Part shown: piece by piece, positions 23,261 to 37,738 of the stretch | How the letters are laid out: every line of letters begins with the position of its first letter | Position numbering within the stretch: position 1 is the first letter of the stretch | Notes under the pieces: generated by a model | The model's input: only the letters and a program-made list of their open reading frames with translations | The model's database searches: none | Told to the model about the DNA's origin: nothing | Program-made: the position numbers and the translations under genes | Assembly (NCBI GenBank): GCA_014058105.1 | Contig: JACGCM010002335.1 | Coordinates: forward strand, 248,001-312,000 | Source: Kingdonia uniflora | Taxonomy: Eukaryota > Streptophyta > Magnoliopsida > Ranunculales > Circaeasteraceae | Direction of reading: 5' to 3' | Length of the DNA stretch: 64,000 nucleotides

Positions 23261-25712
23261 ATTCCAAGTTTTATTGAGAAAGGGAAGCGAAACTTTCTTA
23301 AGGTGAAAATATTAACTGATATTCTCCTGCTGTGGTGATCACTGTGTTCCTTTGACTTGCAAGGAACTTAACTAAGGCCCTTCCACTATCATCTTTGTTC
23401 TAAATCATGTTTTAGTTATTTTATATCAATCATAGCGTTATGTCTCAGTGAGTCAGTGTGTAGCGAGGACAGATCGGTGATTCGGTTCACGTTTATTATT
23501 TACATTAATCTCCAGAATACGCAAACCGTAATTAATGCCTCAGTTATGGATTTCAGCCAACAACTCTTCCTTCATAGTCTGCAGAAAATGGACCAGTGAC
23601 AGCAAACTAAAAGACTAGGATTGACATACACAAGGAATAACTAGAAATTATAATTTAAATAGATAAAACTTAAATCGGCAATGTAATGTCGACATATAAC
23701 ATGGACGGACAAAACAAAATCATAATCTAGACTAAAAACAACTCTTCAAAGCTTCTATGACATCTTCAGTTGTTATTCATAGGGTTATAGCCAATAGACC
23801 TAGGGATGATCGAATATGGAACAAATACTACGATGCAGAAATACCCTATTCTAACAATCACACACAATTCAAAACTAATAGCTTGAAAGTAAATGACACA
23901 CAATTTATATCCCGAATGAAACCCACGAGTGGGTGAAAACCTCTGACCCTACCTCCGGTTCTTAAGAAATTCACTAATAAATTAATCAACCGTTACACAG
24001 AAGTTAAACAACTCCTTTGTTACCTCACTAAGTATCTGCTTGCCTCTCCAAGCCCTAGCCAAAGTCTCCGCGTCCTCTCTAGTCTTTACTATCTCCGTGA
24101 ATCACCTAGAATAGTTTGCACCTCAAAGTTTCGCCGCTTGCGTCTTAAAGCTTCTCCACACTCGAATTCCCCGAGCAAGTATGAATTGAAGATTAAAATT
24201 TGTTTTTCAATTTGAAGGCTTAAAAATACTTGTTGGAAGCTTAATAGAAACTTATGGTTTCTCTCTTAACAACCTATATTATCTTTCTTAATAATGGAGT
24301 TAACGATTACAAGAGAATTCTAAATTGGTTGATTCTAGGGTAATAAATAAAGTTTTATTCAAAGAGTTAATCCCTAATTTTGATGGAGAAAGGTGGTGAT
24401 CTCAAATTCATAAGTTTTTAATAAATAGCCTAATTTTAGAAATCATTAAAAGTTAGAATCTCTGGAAATCTATAAAATAAAGGAAAAAGTTAAACTCAGA
24501 CAAATTTAGAAAATCATTTTATAAGTTTTAAAACGTAGAGAATAAAACTTATCTGTACCTTATGGATGGGATTTTTTGTGTGTCGATTACTTCTTGTAGA
24601 CGATTTGTGCAATTTGCGCTTATTACTTCTTGTAGACGATCTTTGCAATTTGCGCTTCACCGATAATTGAGTCGTCCGCGACACAACTCTAACCTATGTT
24701 TTTTGTAACGAAACGGCAATCCAAAATATAGTAGAACTTTACTAGTTGTTACGAGCACTTCACGGAAGACATTTTTAACGGATAATTGAATGAGTAAGCG
24801 CAGTGGAATGATATAATTTTGCCTGCATGAAATATATTCCCATCGTTAACCAAACAGTCGTTAATACTAGGACGCATGAAAGTTTTAGCGCTGATCAATT
24901 TGGCCGAGGCAAAAGCTCCGCAGCTTAAGTGAATGTCTAATATTATCTGACACTCATTAGTTTTGGCCTCGCAAGTGTTTGCAATTTCGACATTAAAAAA
25001 AGGCATCCCGTTTACATAGCCCATAGAGCCCTAGGACACCTAGATGTCCGACCTTGAACACTGTTTCCAGCCCAATGGTCTAGCTGCTTGTGATACATTT
25101 GCTGCGTCAAATACAAGGAAAAAAAAAACTGTACACAGTATTAGATACCCGATTTTAGTCTAAAGCCAGCAAAAATACCAACTTCGTATACTTAGTTAGT
25201 TGTAATGGGGAAAAAAATTTAATAGATGGGGGAGTTGCAAACCATTATCTCTAGGACTATTTTTTGACGTATAACTTACAAACAACTTACAAGTTAAGTC
25301 CTCTAGGACTATTTTTTGAAGTATAACTTACAAACAACTTAAACCTTACCGTTTATCCTCAAGAAGTTTACAATATGATACCGAGAGCGTATCTGCTCTT
25401 GAAGCAACAACCGAGGACTTAACTCCAACACAAAAAAATGCTACTAAAAAAATAAAATCATGACTATTGATAAAGTTCTCATCATTTCAAAAAATAATTA
25501 ACTTCAAATCTCATACAATCTCAATCTCAAGAAACTTTTGAAGAACTCTATGATTTAAAGGAATAAAATTTAAATATTTATAGTAAAATGTAGCAAAAAT
25601 AATCATAGCAATAAAAATATAGAATTTGACAAAGAGTAAATGATATATCCCCCTTCCCATTTACGTAATTTTAATTTCGAGAAAATTTTTGTTCTCTTAA
25701 AAACAATATTTG
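23261..25712. other. Gene-poor AT-rich stretch with small local duplications
   Basis: No gene is recognised. About 23780-24190 looks like a low-complexity repeat remnant. A ~38-bp unit containing TTACTTCTTGTAGACGAT is doubled at 24585-24660, and a ~54-bp unit containing CTAGGACTATTTTTTGA is doubled at 25250-25345. A 91-codon minus-strand frame at 24749-25024 has no recognisable family. Confidence 0.45.
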
Positions 25713-26428
25713 ATAGGGCTGGCAATTTAACCCGCCCCGCCCTTAATGAGGCGGGTTTAATATGACTATAGCGGGTATGATTTTAAAAAAACTCATTTAT
25801 TTAATGGGGTGGGCCTGGTTTAAGGCTTAAATAAATGGGGCCCCATCACCCGACCCATTTATACATGATATGACGTGAATACCCTTACATATAAGTTAAA
25901 CCTAGTTCTAATTTTTGAACTCTGAAGACATAATACATGTTTCTTCATCCTCTCCTATAGTTATGCCTTCATAACTTCATTTCAACCTTCATCTGTCCAT
26001 CAACTTCTCTTCTTCTTATACCGACCTATCGAAACTAGTTGGCTTCATTTCAACCTTATTCTGAAGACATGTTTTCAGTTATGGCTCAATGCAAAAGTGA
26101 GGGTTAAATTGCCTATGATTCTCAATTAGCTCAAGTGAGAGTTAAATTGTCTCTAATTCTCAGCTCATTTTTCCTCATTTTATTGAAGATTAAATGATGA
26201 ATTATCTCAAACTTATTCCTAACAGTTTATTTTTTTTTTGTACAAGTGATTTATGGTTTTTAAACGGGTACTGGGGCGGGTTTGGTATATGCAAATTTAA
26301 ATGGGGCGGATTTGGGTATTCCCCATTTAAGTTAAATGGTATTGGGACGGGTTTGAGGGTAGGGTAATTTGGCGGCTACGGGGATGGTATTGCTCCACCC
26401 GCTCCAAACCCGACCCGTTGGAACCCCT
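25713..26428. mobile_element. Non-autonomous inverted-repeat element, hAT-like MITE
   Basis: The left end reads TAGGGCTGGCAATTTAACCCG and the right end, reversed, TAGGGGTTCCAACGGGTCGGG. This matches the GC-rich G/C-block ends of common plant hAT-type non-autonomous elements. AATATTTG (25705-25712) and AATATTTT (26429-26436) flank it as a 7-of-8 target-site duplication. It has no coding capacity. It ends about 255 bases upstream of the RTEL1 start codon. Confidence 0.5.
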
Positions 26429-26684
26429 AATATTTTCTCTTTATCGAAACACATTAATTTTTTAATAAATTATTATATCAATATTATACTAACCATAAGT
26501 CACTATTTAAAAAATTACGCCGAGATGTACCAAATCATAGTGGCGGGAAAATCTTCAAAAGAAAGTCTAAGGTTTGTTTGTTTCTAGGGTTCCAACGAAA
26601 CCAAAACCCTCTCTCTCTCTCACTCTCCGAAATCCACTTTTGTTGATTTTGATTTCGAAGGGTTAAATTAGGTTAATTTTAACG

Positions 26685-29600
26685 ATGCCCATCTACAAGA
26701 TTAGGGGAATCGATGTCGATTTCCCTTACGAAGCATACGATTGTCAGATTGTTTACATGGAGAAAGTTATCGAATCTCTCCAAAATGTAAGTTGTTTTTG
26801 TTAATTTTTATTGTTTTTTATCTGAATGTTGAACCCTAGTTTGCCCTAATTTGATTTCAAGATTGAATTTTGTTGTTGTGGTAATTGTTAGAAATGCAAT
26901 GCGTTGTTGGAGAGTCCGACGGGTACGGGGAAAACCTTGTGTTTGTTATGTGCTACATTGGCTTGGAGGAGGAGTTTGGGTGAGTTCTCAACTGGATCCA
27001 ACCGGCGGAATCCGCCGAATTCATCTGAGCCCGGAGGGTCGCAGTCTCAAGGGCAGAAGTATCCGATGATAGTGTATAGTACGCGTACTCATAGTCAGCT
27101 ACGACAAGTAGTGCAAGAGTTAAAAAGAACTAATTATAGGTTAGTAGTGACTGCTGATTATTTTAAATATATATTGCTATGTAGTTGGTTAGAGTTGGGC
27201 TTGAAAACGTTGCGATGGAAGTTATCCTGTTTATTATTTGAGGGTTTGTGAAGTTAATGGTGTTGTAGTAAATATGGCCAGGATGGTTTAGTCCCTTTGT
27301 TTTTCTTGTGCAGTTTGTTTCCATGACCTCTTTTTCTAACGTGGTGTCTTACGATGCACTGCTTGCCCTTTTGATAGTATTCGTGGGCTATAAAGTTTGA
27401 TTTGTTTATTGTTGGAGAAACCAGGCCCAGAATGGTTGTGCTAGGTTCTCGGGATCAGCTGTGTATTCATGATGATGTGCGTTTGCTTCGTGGGAAAGCA
27501 CAAACGAATGCCTGTCGTTTCCTTTGCAGAAAGCAATCAAAGCACAAATGCTTCAATTATCACGGTGTATCAGGTTGGCCTAAATTAATTGCAGATATTT
27601 ATATATTCAGTTAACAGGATTTATTTGTTTATTTATATGTTAAACTACCTGTCAAGCGTGTCAATTTTCTTTCTTGCATCAATTGCATAACTTCATCTAA
27701 GATACTTATATCTTCTGTATATGCACTCTTATGTAGGCTACATGAAGAGGGACCCTGGTATTGGAGAGGAACCTATTGACATAGAGGACTTGGTTAATAT
27801 TGGTAGAAGAGAGGAAGCGTAGGTTTTCGACAAAATGGTCTCCTTTTTATTAAAACGTTATGGAGTTTAGGTTGTGCTATCATCTTTTATGTTTATAGTT
27901 GTATTTGGGTTTTGTTAATATGTTTGCTTAATCTTATTGAACCATAACCTTTCTTGTAGGTGCCCTTACTTTATATCACGAGAAGTTCACAAGGTTGTTG
28001 ATATATTATTTGCTCCTTACAATTATCTTATTGATCGTGGGAACCGGAAATCTCTTACCGTTGAGTGGCATAATAGTGTCCTTATTTTCGATGAAGCGCA
28101 CAACCTAGTAAGAAGCATTTTTTCTTTGTTGGGATTAATAATCGAAGGTTTACTTTATCAGGATAATATGACTGTTGGCGGGTTTAATCTTTGTCTCTCT
28201 TGTTGTTAATGAAATTTGGCCATTGAAGGAATTGACTTCTTAAATAAACTATCCATGGCATATGTATAAAGGAATTAAGATCTTAATCATTTCGTCCACA
28301 TCGATACAAATTAAAGGTTCTATAGCTTGCTCGAGAACAACAGGTTGTTACACTAGACCTACAATGGACTTTATCCAAGATGCATATTTAGGCACTGTGG
28401 ACAGGTTCAGGCTTAAGATCAATTATTACGTGGACTGAGCTCGTGCTTGCTTTGCAAAGGAGCCGGAGCTTTTGGTTGGTAGAATAACTGCACCATTTGT
28501 TTAATTTAATTGGAAACTTATAGTTATGGTAATTTTATTTGGAGCTTTTGGCCTCTCAAAGTTTGTTCAAAAATTGGGATACTAGAATGCTGACATCAAC
28601 TGTTAGTTGTGAGTATTGTTTAGTTTGCAAAACTGAATGCAATAAAACTTCAAATTAAGAAGTTGCTGTTTTAAGTATTGACAATGTAGTATGTGTATTT
28701 TCTTACGAATGAATGGGTTTTGGCAAAAAAAGGAGGAGCGGGCTAGGAAATGCATTTCTGTCAGTGAATTCAATAGTTTTTCATCCGGTTATTTCTGGAA
28801 CATGAGAGGATAAGAAAGGAGATCCCGTATGCCCGTTTTTGTTTATCCTGGTGGCCGATGCCTTAGGTACAAATTGTAGGATTAATAGTAAAGGCGTTGG
28901 AAATGGAGTACTGGATGATTTTAAGGAGGCCCAGATAACAACGGTGAGACAAATTCAGTTCGTAAATTGGTTTTTGTGTGGGCTTCAGTATTCTGGCTGT
29001 TTATGTTAAATCCCATTTTAAATAAGAGGTCTGGTCCAGGATCAAGCCTTACACCTTCTATGTTGCTTCAAGGTGGTGTCATGTCTTTGTACTAACCTGA
29101 AGAAAAGTAAAGTGATTGTGTGCATGAGGTGTGGGATTTCTCTTGGTTGGCCAACTAGTGGGTTGCAGTATGGAAGCTGCCTATGTTCCATTCCACAGCT
29201 TTATCTACAATAAAGCAACCTCTTTTAGCAGTTTGGTCAGCTCCAAAGTTTACTTCCCTCCACATTGATACCTTTTCTGATTGGTTTTATCGTGTTGAGA
29301 ATTGCATATGTATAAGCAATATGGGGATCCTCGCCGTGTTATGTCAGTTGAGACGAAGCTTACTGGATATGCCCTTAAATGGTGGGATAGTCTCCACAAT
29401 TCTGTTGAGATTAGGGCTATCTACTTATCATTGGGTGGTACACGATTAAATGTGAACTACAAAAACAATATATTCCGGTTGCGTACGAAGAAAAGACTTT
29501 CACAAGGCTTCAAAAACACCGTCAGCACCTCTCTTCTGTCGCAGACTATACCAACAAGTTTTATTTACTATCATCTCGTGTTATTTTAGAAAGTAAAAAA

Positions 29601-31648
29601 AAAAAAAAAAACTGAGGCACAAAAGATGTGTTTATACAAGAATGGCCTGAACAAGAAATTACAAGATGAACTTGCCATGTTACTCATTTTTACAATTGGA
29701 TAAGCTGTTTAATTAACAAATAAAGCCGAAGAAGCTGTGAATTCAAAGTCGTATAAATTCTTTGCTCCTACGACCTCAAGTACCGCAACGTCCACAACCA
29801 CTCCGAAACTCGCGGTCACAAGCGGAGGTATTACCTACTTTGGATGTCGCAAGACAGGGCACTTAAAGAGAGATTGTCCTTTATTAAGAAAGAATTTTAA
29901 ACTTCTTGCTGACGACCTTTGAGAGCACGTTATTGCTGCTCAAAGATTCCTAGTTGAAGATGATGACCAGGAACCACAGTGTGAAATACAAATTGAAAAG
30001 TGCTCAACGGCCGCCCGGGCATCTAAATTCCTGGAACTTTTTTCTTCTTCTTCTTCTTCTAAGGAAGAGATGATTGATGTAAATGGGTCGTTATCCATAG
30101 TTTAAGCCTACCCGCATTTTTCACTCACATTTTTAGAAATTGTCGAAATCGTCTTTCTCTATTTTGTTTAGTTATAGGGGTTTTATAGGATTATGGACTT
30201 AGTGTTTTAGAAGGAGTAATATTAGGTTATTGGGAAGTTTATAAATAAAGTGCTTTTCATGGTCTATAAAAGAAGGTTGGGGTTAAATGGTTCTTTAGTT
30301 TTTCATGAGTTGCAGCTAAGAATGTAATTTCAACTAAAGAGAGATTATAATTTTCGAGCGTTTATTATTGAGAGACTTATCAAATCCTAGCTTCCGGTGC
30401 TATTTCAGATTCACTTCATTGGACATAACAAAATCACTTTGTGTTCCTTCTTAAAGTGTTTAATATCCCTATCTTTTGTTGCTAGTTTTAGATTTTGATC
30501 TATGGTGAGACCATCACCTTTAGCATCTCAAATCATGTACTGATATGTTTCTTGATGCTTTAATTTACTTAAAATTTGAATTGATGTGGCATTGTCTATT
30601 TTGTGAAATGCAGGAAAGCATATGTGCGGATGCATCCTCCTTTGACTTGCCTTACGGTCTTCTTAGTGTTTGCACTTCTGAAGCAAAAAAGTGTATTGAC
30701 ATAGCTATTGTAAGAAAAGAAGTTGAAAAATCAAACGAGAAGATTATGAACCCGAATAATTATGCTATTCTTAGAGGTATTGCAATCTGTATGGATATAT
30801 TTTCTTTTGATTTTTTTTTCTTTGTGATGCCATGCTCCATTTATTTGATGTATATGTATTCCAGTTGTCATTGTTCTTATTGTTATGGAAACCAGGCTCA
30901 CCAAACACTGAGTTGTCATGGTTTCTGTAGAAGGCAGTACGAGATCTGTATCTCATTAAGCAGGGATCAGAACTTAGATAGTTCGTGCTCTAAAAGTGAA
31001 TAATAAGACAGTTGTTCATGTTGATGAAGTTTATATTGTTTGCACTGTTGCACATTAATTCCCTTTTGAATCTTATTGTGAAGGGTCAAAATATCAATGT
31101 TGCTTGATATTTCTTGTCTGGCCAAATACCAATACATTGTAATATCTATCGATGTTTATGCTGCTGTGACAAATCCATGAAACTTAAAAATATTACTAGA
31201 TATCCCATGTTTTGAGTCTTATTCAACCAATAGTAATAGTATAATACGGTATACGGGACTGCACCGTAATAGTATACCAATACTACCATAAAATCTAATA
31301 ATGCTTATTGGAGAGTTCAAATGTAAATGTTTGGAAATTTTGTTACTTTAAAGATTTAAATTGCTGGTAACATAATTTTCATCGTAATTGTCTGAGTTGT
31401 ACTTCAATTGTTGCAGGTCTTCTACTAAAATTGGAGAAGCATATTACTGAAATCCCTATTGAATCCAAAGAGTTGGGTTTTACTAGACCAGGACCTTACA
31501 TTTATGAGTTACTTGCTGATCTAAATATCACAGATGAAACCGCAACCATGCTTATTGATACCATTGAAGGTGCAGTGGAACTTCTTCAGGATGGTAAGGT
31601 CTTATATCTGCGGGTCCTATAAATTATATAAATGAAGTTTTCTTCAAA

Positions 31649-31682
<34 letters not shown>

Positions 31683-34600
31683 GTATAACATGTTCTGACT
31701 ACATGCTCACATATATTGTAGCTGAAAACGAAACTGAAAGGGGAACACACAGACCAAAGGGAACCATATGTAGACTGGAAAGTATGGCAGATATACTTAA
31801 GATAATCTTCAGAAATGGCAATGAAGCCAGTAGAGATAAAACCCATGCTAAATCTTATCGCGTAAGTCTCGAGTCCTTTATGGGTAAAATTATGGTAGGA
31901 AATTTTATGCCTAACTGGTTGCACGTTTGTATTAAAGTGGATTTTGGTGTCTCTGTACATCGTCCTTGTTAAATCGTTGCCTATCTAGGATTAGAATTCT
32001 AATCCTATGATAGTACGATAGGAACTATAACGGAAGCTCTTTCTAACAATCACAATTAATCTAAAACTAAAACTCGCTTTTACTAAATCGCTCTTAACCG
32101 CATAAAATAAAGGCCAAAAGACCTAGGGTTTATGAGTTTTACCCCAAATTCTACATCACTCTCTCTTAGGCTAAGCCTTTCTCCTTCAAACCAACTCTAC
32201 CAAAATAAACTAAGCTTTGGCTCTCTTTTATAAGAGAAGAGACCTAACAAAAATAGAAACCCTAGCTAAAATCTAATTAGGGAACTTCTCCTAATTATAA
32301 TACAATTAAAATAAAATAAATAGAAATAACTAAAATAAAGATAGTGGTCCTGAGAGGTGGAGAGACGATCGCCTACATTGGCATCGTAACGACCACGTGA
32401 TCCTTCATAGTCTATCCTAGTCTTTGGGATAAATTATAATACGATTAGGATTCTAATCCTATATAGACAATGATTTGACCGTACTTAGAGTTTTGAACCG
32501 TGATGAGTGAGCTATTAACTTTGGTATCTGTTCTTTATTTTAGTTTCACCTGCGAGAAGCTGAAGCGAATTCTTTCGATGCTTTTAAAGGTATTAGGGAG
32601 TTTTTTATTTCCTGAACTTCTGGAAAACATTTGTCTGAATTACGTAGGCTCATGTACATTTTCTTATGTTCAGTGTCTTCTATTTTTATTGACTGATGAT
32701 TGTAGGTAAGGCGTCTAGAATACTTAGCTGGTGGTGTTTCAATCCTGGACTTGCTATGCAAGCATTTCCTGAATTGGGTGTTGGTTCTATCATTTTAACA
32801 TCTGGAACATTATCTCCCTTGGATTCATTTGCACAGGAACTTAAATTGTAAGCCTATTTGTGCATATATGCAGATCTCTTCTTCAATTTTGTCACTTCCA
32901 TAATTGCTAAACTTTGATCTGTCTTAGAGAGTTTCCCGTGAGGTTGGAGAATCCCCATGTTATATCCTCAAATCAAATCTGGGCTGGCGTTGTGCCAACT
33001 GGTCCATCTGGTTGCTCTTTCAATTCCAAGTTCGAAAACCGCGATACTCTACAGTATAAGCAAGAACTCGGGAACGCTATTGGTATGTAAAAAAGATTTT
33101 TAAATAATTTTTTTTGAGGGACATCATATTGTGTAATTTTAAAACTATATTGAGTAACTTCTGTCTTGACTTGATAATTTGAAATGACGCAGCAAATTTT
33201 GCTCGAATTGTACCGGATGGACTTCTTGTGTTTTTCCCTTCTTACTACATTATGGAGCAATGCATTAGCTGCTGGAAGAACATGGTAATGATTTCATTGA
33301 GTTTAGAATATACTTGTCGCAACCTCTAACCATTATCAAAAGGTCCGTCTTTAAAGGATGTGGCAGTCAGCCAATATCCTTGATATATCAGAATCTTGGT
33401 TAATATATCTTCAGGTCAATATATACCATGATATATCCAATATGCTGCTCCTATGTGTCATTCTTATTGTATCACTCAACCTTTTGATTATATAATTCCG
33501 AGCACGTTGTTAACCACACCTCTCCAATATCACCCTCAATGTTTTGCAGATTCATTCAAGCTCTACGACACCCAGTACAATCTGGGAGCGAATATCCAAA
33601 CATAAGCAACCTGTTATAGAACCTAAGCAAGCTTCACTTTTCCTTTCTTCAATTGAGGTAAGTTAATTAAATTTTGTAGTATTTACTTTTTTAACTGATT
33701 CTTTTTTCTTTTGGATTCAATTGATAGTTTCTGTATGCTTCCCCACACAATCCTTTTTCACTTGTTTGACTTTCTTTTTTCAGGACTTCATGTCTAAGTT
33801 AAGTGACACGTCTACCACTGGTGCTGTATTTTTTGCTGTATGCCGCGGCAAGGTCTATATCTACCTCGATTTCTGCAGAGTTTTCTTGGTTATGTTGAAA
33901 ATCTATTACTTATATCACAGTATTAATTTTGACTGATCTAGAAACTTCTCCAATTTGTTTGTATAGAAATCGTTCCTGATTAAAAACAAAATACAACCCA
34001 ATGGGTCAATGGGCCCAACTGCTCTATTGCATCAAAAGCAGCCCTTGCCTCACAACAAGGTTCTTGGACCTCACCTCTCCCTTAAGTGAGAAAAAGGATG
34101 AAGAAATTAAACAGCACATATAATGGGAATGATTGTATCCAAATCTTTTTCTTTTCCACCGAAGCCCGCACATTTATTTTTCTTAGTACTCCTCTTTAAG
34201 CCTTTGTGCCACCACTACAGTAGGAAGCACCTAAAGCACTCTAAATAAAGGCATGAAAATTTTCCATATCTGAAAAGGGACACCGGAGAAGGCCTTGGAA
34301 TCATTTCGTTTAATACCTGTCAGCACTTAGTGTTAATATTAACCTTTCTATTTCATATGGATACGTGTACACCTTCAGTAATGCACAAGTTTATATAATT
34401 AATATAAAGTTTATTTTGGGTATCAGGTGAGTGAGGGATTAGATTTTGCTGACAAGGCTGGTAGAGCTGTGGTAGTCACTGGTTTGCCATTTGCCTCAAG
34501 GAACGACCCAAAGGTTTGATTTTGTCCTCTCTGCTATTCTGCATGTATGATTTTCTGCACCCCGGCATCGTTGTTATTATAAAACAATAATATCTAATCC

Positions 34601-37600
34601 CAAAGTTTCTGAATCGTCTTATGCCAATGTTTTGATAATGTTTTTCCTAAAAAAATTGTATCATGCCCATGACATGTTTACTTGGCATGTTTTGGCACTT
34701 CTTTGCATGCACACTATTTTTACTATTAAATCATCTTGCCTGCCTGTGTTTTGTATCGTAGGTCCGTTTGAAACGCGAGTTCCTGGATCAACAAGCCGTA
34801 TTACAAGACAGAGAATATAAGGTGACCAGTTATGGTCATAAATGTGAAACTTCCTGAATGCTTTTCTAGTTAGCTTCTTCAGCTTGGATTGTATGATTGT
34901 GAATAGTATTATTACCTTTTTATAATTATCCGACGTTTTTGTAATTTTTACCTTGTCGTGTAAAATTATTCTAATAACTTTACAGGTTTTGACAGGGGAG
35001 GAGTGGTACAATCAACAAGCATCACGAGCTGTGAATCAGGCTGTAGGACGTGTCATTCGTCATCGTCATGATTATGGAGCAATAATTTTTTGTGATGAAA
35101 GGTCAGTGACTTTTTGCTTAAACCAGAGTGCGTATTTGTTCTCAGTTTTGATAGGAGAAAAGAAGAGAATTCATTGCAGGGAGGCAAAATAACAGCAAAA
35201 GACTCGTAATATCCCAACTTCTCACCAGGCCCTTAAAGCTATGCCCCCTCACAGTCTTAATTGACTCTACATCCCAAATATTCATTGCACAACTCAATGC
35301 TCCCTTTTGATCCCCATAACCCACACACACTCCTTCCCACCCAAAGCTCCTTGTACACTAGTCTCTTTTTAGAGGCTTAATAACCCTAGATGTGGTTTCT
35401 AAAAAGGGTTTTTCAGAATAGGAAGGATATGAACAGTGAAATTGGGCGCGGGGGGGAGGGGGACCCTGGATCCCTAGTCGACCAATGTACCATGAGAGCA
35501 GACGACGAAGAGGGGAGTTTAAAAGGTACATGCAAGTTATATATCATGTGACTAGATGTTCCTGAGTCGGTGACCTAGGGAGGCGATTTATAGGTATGAA
35601 AACTTGTTTGAGACAACCGATGTGATTTTGAAAATGGATGTTATGCTCATTGACCCCATCTTCCTCTTCAAAGGCTTTCTTCATGATTGCGGGGTGTTTC
35701 TCCTCTGAACTTGTAGCTCGATGAGCATATGATGCTTTCCTATGAAAACCCTCAATGGATGGAATGCCTTATTTTACCAAAGTTAATTACTGGGAGAAGT
35801 AGCTTTACAACCTTGCTCCCCAACTCTAGAAATGCTCTACGACGGAATTGTAATCTGGAGCCATTTTCTCATAGAGGAATGGCAACCAACGACTTGTTTC
35901 CTTTTTGTGCTACTGAGGTCTCAGTTTACCTTATGCCAGTCTGGCATGCAGTTCATTTACAGATGGGACCTCACTGTGATCTCATAGTGGCTAAGTCTGT
36001 ATTAAGGTTTTGATAGATGTTTTCATGAAAATAAACATTTGCCAGATGTGTTTCTCTTCTGAGAGTAGAGATTGCGAATAATTTTCCAATTTACTCTCTG
36101 GTCTTCAAATAAATGCATTAATACTATTCTTTACTATCTATATACATGTCATGATAGCCTCATTTTCTCACTCAACCAACTCCAATCTTCTGTTGTTATC
36201 TCTGTAGGAGAAATTGCCATGTCCTTCACATTAAGAAAGACTACCCTCCTCTAAAAAAAAATCCTTTGAACTTGTAATAAGAACTACTGCAACTTCCAGC
36301 TGTGGTAAGAAGCATTTGTACCACCTACTTCTGCCCAATATATACACCCAGGGCCATTCAACTTGATAAAGGTCATATTCGCCTATATCAACTAGTATCT
36401 CCAATAAGATCACCTTTCACTTCAACTTTATCTGCTTCAGCTGCAACTTCTGCAACATCATTCATTTATGAATCTAGAAATCTTGAGTAAAGAACCCTAA
36501 TTTGCAGAGATATGCTGAAAAACTATCAATCTCTACTTGATCTTTTCCTAAGCCTTGATAACCCTTTCATGAAACACTCTTGAAGTGGTGCAAAATGGAT
36601 AGCATTCATCCCCTATGGAAGTTGGGGTTTTACTGTGTTGACAATCTCTCTCCAGAAACTAAGTTTTTTCTTATGAAACATCTAGGATATTCGCATGGGT
36701 ACCATGTTAGAGGCTCAATCACCCTGCCTTTCTAAACACGGGTTACATTGCTACACTAAGATTACGCAAAAGGTGAAGTTTCGACTCCTGATTAAATTCC
36801 GTAGTCTTATGCTTCATAAATCTTTGTCTAGATCCATCTTAGTATACCATATGAGCAGTGGCGGCTCCAGGATTTTGAATCAGGGTGGTCAAGGAAAAGG
36901 GCCTAGAGGCTAGAGGGGAAAAATTGGCGGTATTTGGGGGTTATAAAGCAATTTCATAGTAGAAAACGACCTATGTGTTCTACTTTACGTAATTTTATGA
37001 ATCCTTTACCAAGAATAGCATACTTATTCAATGATTCTCAATGGATGTGTAATCCAATATGAAGCAAACACAATATATATTAAATCCAAGTGAGAACAAC
37101 CATAATTTGGGAGTTTATTAGATATATACACTTCGCTTTAAGATTTGGAATGCATAAACCTTATACAACTCAAGTAAAAGAAAATGAAAAATGAAAAAAA
37201 TTAGAGAGACGCAAAAGAGATTTGGTTAGATTACAATTTTAAGATCATAGTTGCTAAGTAAAAACAAACAACCATGAAGGGATCTAGTGACTTAATTAGA
37301 TACGAGTAATAACAAATAACCATAAAACTAAGATCAGACGTGAAATGACAATTTTAAGAGAGATATGAGGGAAACATTTTGTTTGATGCTATATTTGAAG
37401 TTACGAAAAGGCCCTTTTAAAAATAAATGTGTGGGCAGACAACTAGTCTCCTTTGCAATTAATAAATTGAGGTTGGGAAAAAGTATATTATATGAAGAGA
37501 ATGATAATTTTCTTGAAACGAAACTATCCGTGGACACACTCCCTTTGGGACACACCCCTTTTAAAACCACATAAAGAGGTTTTATCCATATGGGAAGTGT

Positions 37601-37683
37601 AGAGAGAGTTGGAGAACTCCTATATATGGGAGATCCTAGGGTAGTAGAAAGTAGTGTTGAGTTTTTGGAGAAAGGAAGAACCC

Positions 37684-37738
<55 letters not shown>

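Noticed and set aside
29590..29607. Poly-A run that could mark a processed retrocopy end
   Set aside because: It lies between two gag pieces of the same decayed element and no gene copy precedes it.
35729..36013. 94-codon open frame in RTEL1 intron 17
   Set aside because: No recognised domain and a repeat-rich context; probably chance or repeat-derived.
36855..37330. TGGCGGCTCCAGGATTTTG as the possible start of the gypsy LTR in intron 17
   Set aside because: This motif is a common terminal sequence of other plant repeats and no matching 3' LTR exists to confirm it.
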